Positions 23,801 to 31,120 of a stretch of 31,294 nucleotides of DNA are shown one piece after another. The translations under genes and the position numbers were made by a program. The stretch spans positions 1 to 31,294 of IMG/VR virus record IMGVR_UViG_3300029309_000203; one strand, 5' to 3'. The first letter of the stretch is position 1, and the number at the start of each line of letters is the position of its first letter. The notes beneath the pieces were generated by a model that was not told the DNA's origin, did no database searches, and saw only the letters and a program-made list of their open reading frames with translations. This DNA is from a virus.

Positions 23801-26800
23801 ATAAGACCTGTATCTATACCAAAACCTGGACTAACACCTACTACACCTCCAGCAGGTCCTACAACGCCTCCTATTACACCTATTACAAGTCCTGTGCCAA
23901 ATAAAATTTATAATTCAAAACAAATGTCTGCAAAAGAAAGGTCTGATGAAAGAACTTTTATTTTAAATGGTCTTAGAAAAGCAGGTGTATTTAATCCAAG
24001 AAGTCGTACTAAAGGTGATTCTGTAAAAATGATGAAATGGTTAAAAAATAATGCACCTAATAAAGACTATAAAATTATAGCTACAAAAGTTCATCAATCT
24101 TTAGTTGCATTAGAAAAAGCAGGTTATAACTTTCCTTTAGAAATAACACAAGATAAAAGTAAAACAAGAGGTTATAGAGGTAGAGTTTCTTATCTTGCTT
24201 TAAGACCAACATATTTTGAAATGCGTATAAATGATGTATTTGGTAAAGATTTTGCAGAATTTGCAGAAGGTAAAATTGGACCTACAAATCCTGTTGCTAG
24301 AACATTAATGAATAGTAATGGTGTTAATTTTGAAACATTATTACATGAAGGCATACATCAAGCTACTGTTCCACATATGGAAGATGTAAGTGGTGGTCCA
24401 AAATCTAAAAATAAAAAAATACAAAAAGCATATAAAGATTTAGCTAGTCAAAGAACAAGAGTTGAGACTTATGTTAAAGATATTATGTCTAAATTTGATG
24501 AAGGTGCTACAAATATTGAATCAGGTAATTTAACTTTTGATGAATTTATGTCAAGTTTACCTACTACATTAAATAATTCTTTAAGAGTAGAGTTAAGAGA
24601 TGTATATTTTAATAATGGTAATTTAAGAACTAAAAGTGATATAAGAAGAAATTTAAGATATTTTAAAGAAAATTTAATAGATTATAGAATAAATGGAATA
24701 CAAAGCGGAAAAGCAAAACCAGATTCTTCAGAATTTTTAACATTTGGTTTAACAAATAGAAACTTTCAAGAACTATTAGAATCTATACCAACAAAACCAG
24801 GTGCTACTAAAAGTATATGGAATGAGTTTGTAGAAGCTATTAGAAATATATTAGGAATACCAGCTAAACTTGATACAGAGTTATCTGCATTTCTTAAAAA
24901 TGCTGGAGTAGTTTTAGATTTACAAGCTGAAGGTGTACCTCTTGCAGGTATGGATGTTGGTGGTAGAGGTGTAGCTGAAGAAGTTTCTTTATTTAGCAGA
25001 CCAACAAAAAAATATCCAACAACACAAAAAGAAATAAATACTGCACCAAGAGAAATACTAGAAGAAAGTTTAAATTATCACAATCAATTATTGTTTGAAA
25101 AACAAAGAGAACAAACAGTAGATAGTCCTATATTAAAAGATTTTGAAGAAAGAAGTTTAAATAGAGTTATAACAAATATATCAGCTATTATAAATAAAAC
25201 AGAACAAAGATTAAAAGAATTAGATAATGGCATACAGCCACCTTTATTTAGTAGAACTAATTTAATACCTAAAGATATTGAAGTTCCTTTTGATTGGGCA
25301 AGTAATAATCGTTTTGAAACTGGTGCAATATTAGACCAATTAATAAAAAGTAGAATAAGCGGTACTAGAGATAATCCAGGACCACTTAAAATGACTATAG
25401 TTGATGCATTTAAAGGTAAAAATAATAGACCTTTATTAAAAGCTAGTAAAAAGTTTTTAGAAAAATTTACAAATAAAAAAGGTAATTTAGTTTTATTTAG
25501 AACTTTAAATATTCCTGAAGGTGAAAAAATTAAAAACTATGGACAACTTCCAGAAGATTTATTTGCAAGTACAACATTAGATAGCAGACAGGCATTAAAG
25601 ATAGGTCGTAGTTTATTTAATAGAGCTCAAAGTCAAGGTGCAACATGGAATCCTGAAATACTTAGATATGAAGTTCCTATGAGTAAGGTAAAAGGTTATG
25701 TGCCTATGTTATTAAAAGCTATGGAATCAGATTTTATTACAGAATTTAGAAGTGATATGGCTGGTTCAGGAATCATGTCCCAAGAAGAATTAGATGCAGC
25801 AATAGAAGAAGCAGATGCAAAAGGAGATTTCTATAAATATCAAGGAGAACAAACAACAGAAGAATTATTAGCCGATGCTATATTTGAATATAATGGATTT
25901 ATAGAAGAAGCAGAAGTTCTTGCTGACCTTCGTGGCATTAAACCAACATATCAATATTCTCCTGCAACTAAAGATAGACAAGCTAGTTTAATTGATGATG
26001 TGCCTTTATTTAGTAGAAGTAGAAGAGATAGTAAAAGAAAATTTAGTGATTTTTATTATCACATAACTCCTACTCCAAATGTAAGAAGTATTTTACAGAG
26101 TTCAATTAATCCTTTAAAACCTTCTAATTTTATAAATGCTAGAACAGGTAATAGATTTCAAGATGAACCTGCAGTTTTTGCATTTACTAATCCAATAGAT
26201 GCAATTCAATGGTGGAGTAATACAACATTTAATAGAGAAGATTTATCTATATTATTAATAGATAAAAATGCTAATAATTGGACACAAGACCCAGCTAGTA
26301 TGTCATTTAAAGATAACATTAAAGAAGATTTTAGACTTGTAAATTCTGATGTATTTGGTTTTGGAGCTAATGAACAGCCTACTTCTGTCATAACTACGCA
26401 ACCTGTTCAAGCAAAAGATATTAAAGGTTCATTAACACTTCCTGATTTATTTGGAAAATTAGGAGAAATATATGGAACTGTATCAGGAATTGATAATACA
26501 ACACCTTATTATGGTTTATTACCAACTCGTATCGATGGTAAAGAAGAACAAATTACATATATGAATCGTGTTGCTGAAGCATTAAATCCTATGCCTAATA
26601 CACAAAAAAATATACAGTTAAAACAAGCTGTAGAAGAAGCTGAAGAAATAGTTAAACAATCACCTAGAGGTTCAATACCTTATTATAATTTAAATGCTTC
26701 AGACACAGCATTAAAAGCTGCTATAGACTTTAATAAAGATTTATCTGCTGAAAAACCTGATGATATACCTAATTTTTCAAGACCTACTCTTGATAATATA

Positions 26801-29497
26801 GACCCTAAAATTTCAGAAGCAGCAGAGAGATTAGGTGGTGAACATAGACCAGATATGTCTTGGGGTGCTAGAACTATTGAAGCAGTTCAAGACCCAATTA
26901 CATCTATTGGTTCAGCATTTAAAAACTTTAGACAAAGCCTTGTAGATAAATTAGATAAAGTAGATAAAGCATTAGTTAAAGCTATACAAGAAAATGAAGA
27001 TGTAAGAATAGCAAATAATACTGCAGATACAGCAACTATGGCTGCTTTAAGATTAGCAGATAGAGCTAGAGGTTTATTTGCAGGTATGCTTACTAGAGGT
27101 TATGTAACTGATGTAATAGATGGTCAACCAGCTTTAGCAAATGTAAGAGATTTAGAGTTAGAAAATGGAGAAACAGGTGGTTTAATACAAATATTAGCAC
27201 CACTATTTAGTAATTCTGATGTAAATTTAGAACAAGTATTTAAATTATATGCTACTTTAAAAAGAGCAAAAACATTTGATGAAACTGGTAGAGAAATAGA
27301 TACTCCAGTAAAACCTGAAGATTTTGTTCTTATAGAACAAATAGAACAACAACATCCAGAAGTAGTAGAAGTTTATAACAACTATCAAGAATGGAATAAT
27401 AAATTAATAGAATTTGCTACTAATAAAGGTTTATTAGACCCTGAACAAGCTGAAATATGGAGAGAACATTCATCATATTATCCATTTTATAAAGATATGA
27501 TAGATGACACAGGCTTACAAGGACCTAATGTAGCAGGTGGTTCTTTACCTAATAATCCATTAAATATAAAAATTACTGGTTCAGAAAAACCGATAGATGC
27601 TGACCCTATAGAAGCCATAGCTAGAAACTCACTATCTATTCTTACAGGAGCATTAAAAAATGATGGTGTTGTAAAACTTGTAAGAGATTTAGAAAAAGTA
27701 GGTGAGGCAAAAGAATTAAAATCTCCACAAGAAATAAAAGCAAATACTTTAAATAGAATATTTGTATTTGAAGATGGAAATAAAAAGTTTTATAAATTAA
27801 AAGACCCAGAATTATTTCATGCAATTCAAGCTATTGGTGGCACAAATGTAGGTCCTATTGCACAAGCATTAGCGATTCCTGCAGGTTTTTTAAGAGATAC
27901 AGTAACAAGAGACCCAGGATTTGTAGTTGTTAATATATTAAGAGATACATTATCTTCATCTATAACTAGTGGTGCTTCATATACACCTTTTATTGATTCA
28001 GTAAAAAATATGTTTGGTGATATGGAAAACTTAGAAAAATTTGGTGTTCTAGGTGGTTATGATTTTGCTAATGATGAAGGTAGTGTAAAACAATTTATAA
28101 CTAGAACCATGAGACAAAAAGGACTAACACCAAGTAATGGTATGTCAGCCTCTGGAGCTTTCTTTAAACTATGGGATGGATTAGGAGCACTAACTACTAA
28201 ATCTGATGGTGCAACTCGTATGGCAGTTTATGACGCTGTTTATAAAAAATTAAAAGATGAAGGATATAATGAAGCACAAGCACAATCTGAAGCAGCATAT
28301 CAGGCATTAGAAATAATAAATTTTGGAAGGCGTGGTTTAGACCCAACATTCAGAATTGTTACTGCAGCAATACCATTTTTAAATGCAAGAATACAAGGTT
28401 TAGATGTTTTATACAGAGGACTATTTACTGGTCAATATTCTGCTGTAGAAAAGTTAGGTGCAAATGAGACACTTAAAGATGTTCAATCAAGAATACTAAA
28501 AAGAGCATTATTTCGTGCAGGAATTTTATCATCTATAACACTAGCTTACTATCTAATGGTGCATGATACTGATGAATATAAGAATCTTAAACGAGAAGTA
28601 AGAGATGATAACTGGGTTGTTCCTATAGGTAATGGTAATGCAGTTAAGATACCTATTCCATTTGAAGTAGGTATGTTATTTAAAGCTATACCTGAAAGAG
28701 TATTTGATATGACTCTAGGAGATGAAGCTTTTACAAGAAAATCTGTTGATGAAGCATTAACTTCTATAACAAGACAGTTAGGTACTTCAGCAAATATTCC
28801 ATTTTTTCAGCCTGGTGCTGGATTTCAAATATTAAAACCTATAGCCGAAGTTAGAGCTAATAGAAATAGTTTTACTAACACAGAAATTGTGCCTTACTAT
28901 CAACAAAAGAAAGAAGCTGGATTACAAGCAAGGGCAACTACCAATGAATTTGCAAGAATTATGGGTGAATTTCTTAATATTTCACCTGCAAAGATAGAAC
29001 ACATAATGAGAGGTTATACAGGAACTCTTGGTGGATATCTATTAGCTTTAGTAGATACTGTTACTAGAGGAGCTACAGGAAGCCCTTTACTACCTTCTAA
29101 CTTTGAATTAGGTAAACTACCAGTTATTAACAGACTGTTTCTTGATTTAGATAAAACAGGTGGTTATCAGCAACAGTTCTATGAACTAAGAAATGAAGTT
29201 GACAAAGCAGTATCAACTATTAACTCACTACAAAAACAAGATAGGTTTGATGAACTATCAGCTTACAGAAGCAATATGCAAGGTTTGTTGAATATCAAAG
29301 GACAAGTAAGGTCAATAGAAAGATATTTAGATAACTGGAGAAAGCGTAGAGATAGGCTAATGAGAGATGAAAATATATCTGTAACAGTTAAATCAGATAT
29401 GCTTCGTGAATTAGAGTTGGAAAGAGATATGCGATTAGCTATGGTTCCCGAATTGAGGAAGAAAGCTAACATTCCTATTTTCAGTCTTAACCTCTAA
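20828..29497 (+). CDS. Giant polyvalent internal virion protein with two zincin motifs and LPD38, 2889 aa
   Basis: Order of parts: ~1-290, Gly/Ala-rich hydrophobic segments likely to meet the membrane (FGPFLGAGIVGRAL, LFGGLIGITEVLPIANIL). ~290-730, unassigned helical/LPD-like regions. ~755-930, zincin HEMIH (816-820) with EEAIAEL (882-888). ~1010-1045, a Pro/Thr linker. ~1050-1385, second zincin HEGIH (1173-1177) with third ligand E1302 in EFLTFGLTN. ~1476-1727 and ~1730-1900, segments with possible ADP-ribosyltransferase-like motifs. ~2248-2754, LPD38. A C-terminal helical tail ends the protein. Short LFSR-type motifs separate several parts. Polyvalent proteins of this kind are packaged in the virion and injected with the DNA to act on host targets. 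The gene is intact, one continuous frame. Its 3' end overlaps the convergent gene by 63 nt. Confidence 0.88.
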   Translation: MAEYDIGGGKKIKVPDNLDPETRLQLAEVVKDKYGIDINQTSALEQAGEFVKAIPRGVASLALDVPTGIVGLFDIGNDSNLYKGLEGLQQRLREDSVLAADPRYADKFSTKLGEGIGSFGPFLGAGIVGRALSKAPGAAKGFLSPTFTAPTALAIPTGIAAQGDRLQMAREMGEDVGGLTETTAELFGGLIGITEVLPIANILGKVHKNAPLSTKEKLVSALQSGAAEGGQEVAASILQDLTARGLYSEDLPVADSMFEEFTIGGIIGAGADLVVSSMAGKKSIRNKQLEEDNLRVNENKQRLILAKKQEQAIEQGVLEEMQDMPPITVPQIIAPEEKPTEPSIEVVSTPQEKFAVVDISNPESPAQIDIKDTEIEAIKVRDKILKDFNFNILKSKLDNDVYNLGLINSKSAYEIGQSLEDSRASDVTIQQLINSVPKDSKQEVILRGLVNSFVAQNPGKTSRSYPRLSMTKAKQLLTPKQFNEFTSAYAQSVFKNSEKNGEPSIIADKDKPDTSAKYIKEIAASKNIDLDFQSPAVQYAAEKYTGTPEFKKMKQGQKELFLAKLHSLPKFNSRTTFPDFRPRNYTAQDMADFVANTKSNKVIFDKNSLLKVGPDSIRKNKLATEQFIDDLIYSGRAEQIEGTNNYKIKDNFEFDIARKAEGFNETPEEFSARLTAEGKLPPETIAELVEKETKNQEKLLPPAEIVPKTINYAETLQEGKVNKFTKELRKRLNAVGLKETGIVVSDDILSTSTLQRVEGKIKFDPRVTRATETAEAVEGEYDRNTDTIFLSLNAINPDGGATEVEIEERLRKVLDHEMIHAFRAKDLISEKEYQYLKKLVKDKKFPNDPEKRTFYKEAVDRTRNELANRNLSDAFKEDYIVEEAIAELFRNKDLLVNTPPKVDGIFNKIIQFFKTMGQAMRSSGYKSATEIFNNIESGRVGARERGVVRTTRLLDAGRIPASFINIDPDIPAEQQEIIPGDEIRQTLKPTGIRPVSIPKPGLTPTTPPAGPTTPPITPITSPVPNKIYNSKQMSAKERSDERTFILNGLRKAGVFNPRSRTKGDSVKMMKWLKNNAPNKDYKIIATKVHQSLVALEKAGYNFPLEITQDKSKTRGYRGRVSYLALRPTYFEMRINDVFGKDFAEFAEGKIGPTNPVARTLMNSNGVNFETLLHEGIHQATVPHMEDVSGGPKSKNKKIQKAYKDLASQRTRVETYVKDIMSKFDEGATNIESGNLTFDEFMSSLPTTLNNSLRVELRDVYFNNGNLRTKSDIRRNLRYFKENLIDYRINGIQSGKAKPDSSEFLTFGLTNRNFQELLESIPTKPGATKSIWNEFVEAIRNILGIPAKLDTELSAFLKNAGVVLDLQAEGVPLAGMDVGGRGVAEEVSLFSRPTKKYPTTQKEINTAPREILEESLNYHNQLLFEKQREQTVDSPILKDFEERSLNRVITNISAIINKTEQRLKELDNGIQPPLFSRTNLIPKDIEVPFDWASNNRFETGAILDQLIKSRISGTRDNPGPLKMTIVDAFKGKNNRPLLKASKKFLEKFTNKKGNLVLFRTLNIPEGEKIKNYGQLPEDLFASTTLDSRQALKIGRSLFNRAQSQGATWNPEILRYEVPMSKVKGYVPMLLKAMESDFITEFRSDMAGSGIMSQEELDAAIEEADAKGDFYKYQGEQTTEELLADAIFEYNGFIEEAEVLADLRGIKPTYQYSPATKDRQASLIDDVPLFSRSRRDSKRKFSDFYYHITPTPNVRSILQSSINPLKPSNFINARTGNRFQDEPAVFAFTNPIDAIQWWSNTTFNREDLSILLIDKNANNWTQDPASMSFKDNIKEDFRLVNSDVFGFGANEQPTSVITTQPVQAKDIKGSLTLPDLFGKLGEIYGTVSGIDNTTPYYGLLPTRIDGKEEQITYMNRVAEALNPMPNTQKNIQLKQAVEEAEEIVKQSPRGSIPYYNLNASDTALKAAIDFNKDLSAEKPDDIPNFSRPTLDNIDPKISEAAERLGGEHRPDMSWGARTIEAVQDPITSIGSAFKNFRQSLVDKLDKVDKALVKAIQENEDVRIANNTADTATMAALRLADRARGLFAGMLTRGYVTDVIDGQPALANVRDLELENGETGGLIQILAPLFSNSDVNLEQVFKLYATLKRAKTFDETGREIDTPVKPEDFVLIEQIEQQHPEVVEVYNNYQEWNNKLIEFATNKGLLDPEQAEIWREHSSYYPFYKDMIDDTGLQGPNVAGGSLPNNPLNIKITGSEKPIDADPIEAIARNSLSILTGALKNDGVVKLVRDLEKVGEAKELKSPQEIKANTLNRIFVFEDGNKKFYKLKDPELFHAIQAIGGTNVGPIAQALAIPAGFLRDTVTRDPGFVVVNILRDTLSSSITSGASYTPFIDSVKNMFGDMENLEKFGVLGGYDFANDEGSVKQFITRTMRQKGLTPSNGMSASGAFFKLWDGLGALTTKSDGATRMAVYDAVYKKLKDEGYNEAQAQSEAAYQALEIINFGRRGLDPTFRIVTAAIPFLNARIQGLDVLYRGLFTGQYSAVEKLGANETLKDVQSRILKRALFRAGILSSITLAYYLMVHDTDEYKNLKREVRDDNWVVPIGNGNAVKIPIPFEVGMLFKAIPERVFDMTLGDEAFTRKSVDEALTSITRQLGTSANIPFFQPGAGFQILKPIAEVRANRNSFTNTEIVPYYQQKKEAGLQARATTNEFARIMGEFLNISPAKIEHIMRGYTGTLGGYLLALVDTVTRGATGSPLLPSNFELGKLPVINRLFLDLDKTGGYQQQFYELRNEVDKAVSTINSLQKQDRFDELSAYRSNMQGLLNIKGQVRSIERYLDNWRKRRDRLMRDENISVTVKSDMLRELELERDMRLAMVPELRKKANIPIFSLNL
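23090..23617 (+). other. Zincin metallopeptidase domain 1 within the polyvalent protein
   Basis: H816-E817-M-I-H820 (HEMIHAFR) provides two zinc ligands and the catalytic Glu. A helix EEAIAELF about 65 residues later offers the third acidic ligand (E883 or E887). Preceding strands (TDTIFLSLNAINPDGG) fit the edge strand of the fold. Substrate unknown; self-processing or host protein cleavage are both possible. Confidence 0.7.
23945..24982 (+). other. Zincin metallopeptidase domain 2 within the polyvalent protein
   Basis: H1173-E1174-G-I-H1177 (LLHEGIHQATV) and, about 125 residues on, E1302 in SSEFLTFGLTNRNFQELL. The combination HE-x2-H followed by an EFL-x3-L-x-N-x2-FQ helix is the pattern typical of metallopeptidases in phage polyvalent proteins. 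Upstream strands with YLALRPTYFEMRI fit the domain core. Confidence 0.7.
25253..26008 (+). other. Possible ADP-ribosyltransferase-like segment 1 within the polyvalent protein
   Basis: VLFRTLNIPEGE (R1558) and DLFASTTLD (S1581-T-T) are spaced like the R and STS motifs of R-S-E ADP-ribosyltransferases, with YEVPMSKVKGY near 1614-1624 as a later strand. The final ExE motif is not clear. The call rests on motif shape only. Confidence 0.35.
26015..26527 (+). other. Possible ADP-ribosyltransferase-like segment 2 (YHIT motif) within the polyvalent protein
   Basis: DFYYHITPTPNVRSILQSSI (Y1744-H1745-I-T) resembles the start of H-Y-type ART folds (YHxT followed by an N-x2-SIL helix). FAFTNPIDAIQWW then fits a second strand/helix. 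No decisive catalytic Glu can be placed. Suggestive only. Confidence 0.35.
27570..29090 (+). other. LPD38 (large polyvalent protein-associated) domain
   Basis: Conserved LPD38-type blocks are seen in order: PIEAIARNSLSIL, AIPAGFLRDTVTRDPGFVVV then NILRDTLSSSITSG, DGATRMAVYDAVYK, EIINFGRRGLDP, RIVTAAIPFLNARIQGLDVL and VPIGNGNAVKIPIPFEVG. This is the best-conserved part of the protein by eye and gives the family assignment. Confidence 0.8.
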
Positions 29498-29824
29498 CAT
29501 AGCTATATCCTTTTCTTCTTTCAATGGTTTTAATGTAAAAAAGTCTTTGTATTGTGGATGTCTAGCATGAAATAAACGGGCATAGAAACAGATGTAATCA
29601 TTACTTATCTTGAAGTCCCCACCTCTAGTTTCTATCTCATTGTGCCAACGAATACGATTGATTATCGCCCAATGCGAATACTTTTTCCTACCACTATTGA
29701 TAGCCTCCAATGTGTATTGCTCAAATTTATCCCAAACTTGTGGATTCTTTTTGTGCCACTCCCACCACTTTCTTTTTCGTTTATCTAATTTTTCTTGTAG
29801 TATATCTTTTAGCATTTGCTCCAT
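29435..29824 (-). CDS. Conserved phage protein of unknown function, 129 aa
   Basis: The pattern FEQYTLEAINSGRKKYSHWA, IINRIRWHNEIET, DFKISNDYICFYARLFHARH and PQYKDFF recurs in phages and prophages near recombination genes, but I know no function for it. The N-terminus is strongly basic (KLDKRKRKWWEWHKK), suggesting nucleic-acid contact. It is the last gene of the minus-strand operon, 8 nt after the RusA-like gene. Its 3' end runs 63 nt into the end of the polyvalent protein gene on the other strand. ATG 29815 (MLKDIL) is an alternative start. Confidence 0.7.
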   Translation of the reverse strand: MEQMLKDILQEKLDKRKRKWWEWHKKNPQVWDKFEQYTLEAINSGRKKYSHWAIINRIRWHNEIETRGGDFKISNDYICFYARLFHARHPQYKDFFTLKPLKEEKDIAMLEVKTENRNVSFLPQFGNHS

Positions 29825-29832
29825 CCCTGGGA

Positions 29833-30243
29833 TTAATCATTTACTGGTAAATATTTCTTTTGCTGCTGGGACGCTGCGATTTCAAGCTCACATCTAGGAT
29901 TGTCTTTATCAATCCCCCCATATTTGTAAATGACTTGTTTAATTTGTTTGCTACTATCATCCTCTAACACACCTGCTTTAACTAAAGCGTCGCAAGTAAA
30001 CTTATCAATAATAGAACAAGGATTACTCACATCCAATCTCCTTTTACTCTTTGCATAATAGGTATAAGTTAATACAACAGGCTCTTCGTATTTAGGATAA
30101 CTAATCCTATCAACTAAATTGTCTGCATAAATCTTCTTGGCATTTGATAGTGTTCTGTAATGAGCATTACGATAGTTGTTTAAGTTAAGGATAAACTTCT
30201 TATTCTTTGTGTAGTAAACCTCTAAGGGCAAGTCAATCTTCAT
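29833..30243 (-). CDS. RusA-like Holliday junction resolvase family protein, 136 aa
   Basis: The central block KRRLDVSNPCSIIDKFTCDA followed by LVKAGVLEDDS matches the RusA acidic active-site pattern (D-x-DN...K-x-DAL...GxL-x-DD): D71, D80, K81, D85, D95 and D96. The N-terminal LNLNNYRNAHYRTLSNAKK resembles RusA's dimer/N-terminal region. RusA-type enzymes cut branched DNA and in phages resolve recombination or replication junctions before packaging. The first acidic pair is spaced differently from E. coli RusA, so the family call is firm but exact substrate is not. It overlaps the Ref-like gene by 11 nt. Confidence 0.75.
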   Translation of the reverse strand: MKIDLPLEVYYTKNKKFILNLNNYRNAHYRTLSNAKKIYADNLVDRISYPKYEEPVVLTYTYYAKSKRRLDVSNPCSIIDKFTCDALVKAGVLEDDSSKQIKQVIYKYGGIDKDNPRCELEIAASQQQKKYLPVND

Positions 30244-30538
30244 CTAACAACTTATTAACTTGTTCTAACAACTCTTCTTCTTTTCCGTAAGCTTCTTCAA
30301 ATCTTCTCTTGTAAGGATGTCTGCTTATAGGTCTAAATCTATTGCCTTTACGATGATGGTCAAAGCAAAGAGGTAATACTTTAAAATGTGAATCAGCCTT
30401 TGTCTTACCCTCTATGTGGTGTATTTCAGCAGGAGTTATACTTCCATTAGTATTTCTACAAACAATGCAACCTAGCTGACTTACCTTGTCCATGTGTTCA
30501 GCTTCTTTCTTTGTTGGCTTTCTTCCCTTTATTGACAT
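30233..30538 (-). CDS. Ref-like RecA-dependent/HNH-type nuclease, 101 aa
   Basis: The pattern GRKPTKKEAEHMDKVSQLGC with a C24-x2-C27 knuckle, AEIHHIEG (H40-H41), SHFKVLPLCFDHHRKG (H51, C58, H61, H62) and a C-terminal RHPYKRRFEEAYGKEEELL matches the recombination-enhancement nuclease (Ref) family of phage P1 and relatives. These enzymes have an HNH-like zinc-bound core and cut DNA in RecA filaments. ATG 30538 is chosen because family members begin near the KPTK motif; an upstream TTG at 30568 would add ten residues. The gene overlaps both neighbours. It pairs logically with the RusA-like resolvase in recombination. Confidence 0.82.
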   Translation of the reverse strand: MSIKGRKPTKKEAEHMDKVSQLGCIVCRNTNGSITPAEIHHIEGKTKADSHFKVLPLCFDHHRKGNRFRPISRHPYKRRFEEAYGKEEELLEQVNKLLDED

Positions 30539-30638
30539 TCTTTCTTTTGTTCCCAAATATCTTTTCAAAGTTTATATCAAACTTATCTTTGTCAAAGGGT
30601 CTTTGCATAGACCCTTTACCACTAAATGATTTCTTCAT
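30498..30638 (-). CDS. Small GKGSxxRP phage protein, 46 aa
   Basis: Reading leftward from ATG 30638, the frame encodes MKKSFSGKGSMQRPFDKDKF, then DINFEKIFGNKRKN and a basic tail, stopping at 30498-30500. The SGKGS-x2-RP...F-x2-N(F/W)-x2-IFG pattern is familiar from very small conserved phage and prophage proteins of unknown function, which makes this unlikely to be chance. It overlaps the Ref-like gene by 41 nt and the upstream RHH-like gene by 17 nt, each in another frame. Without it, positions 30539-30621 would be an unexplained gap in a tightly packed operon. Confidence 0.75.
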   Translation of the reverse strand: MKKSFSGKGSMQRPFDKDKFDINFEKIFGNKRKNVNKGKKANKERS

Positions 30639-30804
30639 AATGATTGTTTATTAGTTGTTTGATTATTTCCCCATTGGTAACTCTTCTATCAGCTTTCTTA
30701 CTGTAATATGCTCTCATACTATTAAGATTCTTGCTTGTTATAGGGTCTAATCTAAACTGAATACCCTTTGTGTTTTGTTTTTTCTTTCTAAATTTTAGTT
30801 CCAT
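30622..30804 (-). CDS. Possible ribbon-helix-helix DNA-binding protein, 60 aa
   Basis: A basic start (MELKFRKKKQNTKG) leads to IQFRLDPITSKNLNSMRAYY and VTNGEIIKQLINNHYEEI. A strand with IQFRLD, a helix, and a second helix beginning T/S-N-x-EIIKQLI match the ribbon-helix-helix repressor layout. If correct, it binds DNA as a dimer and could regulate this operon. The start overlaps the previous stop as TAATG. The assignment rests on pattern only. Confidence 0.5.
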   Translation of the reverse strand: MELKFRKKKQNTKGIQFRLDPITSKNLNSMRAYYSKKADRRVTNGEIIKQLINNHYEEII

Positions 30805-30995
30805 TATTTACTTTCCTCATTTTCCTCATTTTTGTTAATAAAAAATTTAACATGAACAGTACTTTCATCAATGAAAATATTATGAATTTTGTATTTAATA
30901 TCTGATGGACATTGTTTGATATAACTTAAAAGTCTTTCAAGATTATTAATAGATATTTGATTATCACTTATTGATTGTTCTCTACGCCTAGCCAT
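30804..30995 (-). CDS. Hypothetical protein, 63 aa
   Basis: I do not recognise this protein. A basic start (MARRREQSISDNQISINNLE) precedes a helical stretch (RLLSYIKQCPSDIKYKIHNI), two short strands (FIDESTVHVKFFI) and an acidic tail. It starts by a TAATG overlap with the zinc ribbon gene, has GGAG (31003-31006 on the complementary strand) upstream, and its stop overlaps the next start. The coupling supports it as real. Function unknown. Confidence 0.6.
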   Translation of the reverse strand: MARRREQSISDNQISINNLERLLSYIKQCPSDIKYKIHNIFIDESTVHVKFFINKNEENEESK

Positions 30996-31120
30996 TATTC
31001 ACTCTCCTCATTTTCTCCCTCTTGACAAATAGTACATATAATTTCTTTATCTATTTTTTCTGCAAGAATATCCATGCCAAACTTTGCACACTTAGGGCAT
31101 TTAACTTCTTCTATATTCAT
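30995..31120 (-). CDS. Small zinc-ribbon protein, 41 aa
   Basis: Reading leftward from ATG 31120, the frame encodes MNIEEVKCPKCAKFGMDILA, then EKIDKEIICTICQEGENEES, ending at TAA 30995-30997. Two C-x2-C knuckles (CPKC and CTIC) 21 residues apart form a single zinc ribbon, as in many tiny phage proteins thought to bind nucleic acid or partner proteins. It starts by ATGA overlap with the upstream gene and stops by TAATG with the next, matching operon style. Confidence 0.75.
   Translation of the reverse strand: MNIEEVKCPKCAKFGMDILAEKIDKEIICTICQEGENEESE

Noticed and set aside
29610-29897. Plus-strand 95-aa open frame at the strand switch
   Set aside because: It lies opposite two better supported minus-strand genes (the conserved 129-aa protein and the RusA-like gene), is rich in Cys/Ser/Leu as expected of antisense frames, and lacks a ribosome binding site.
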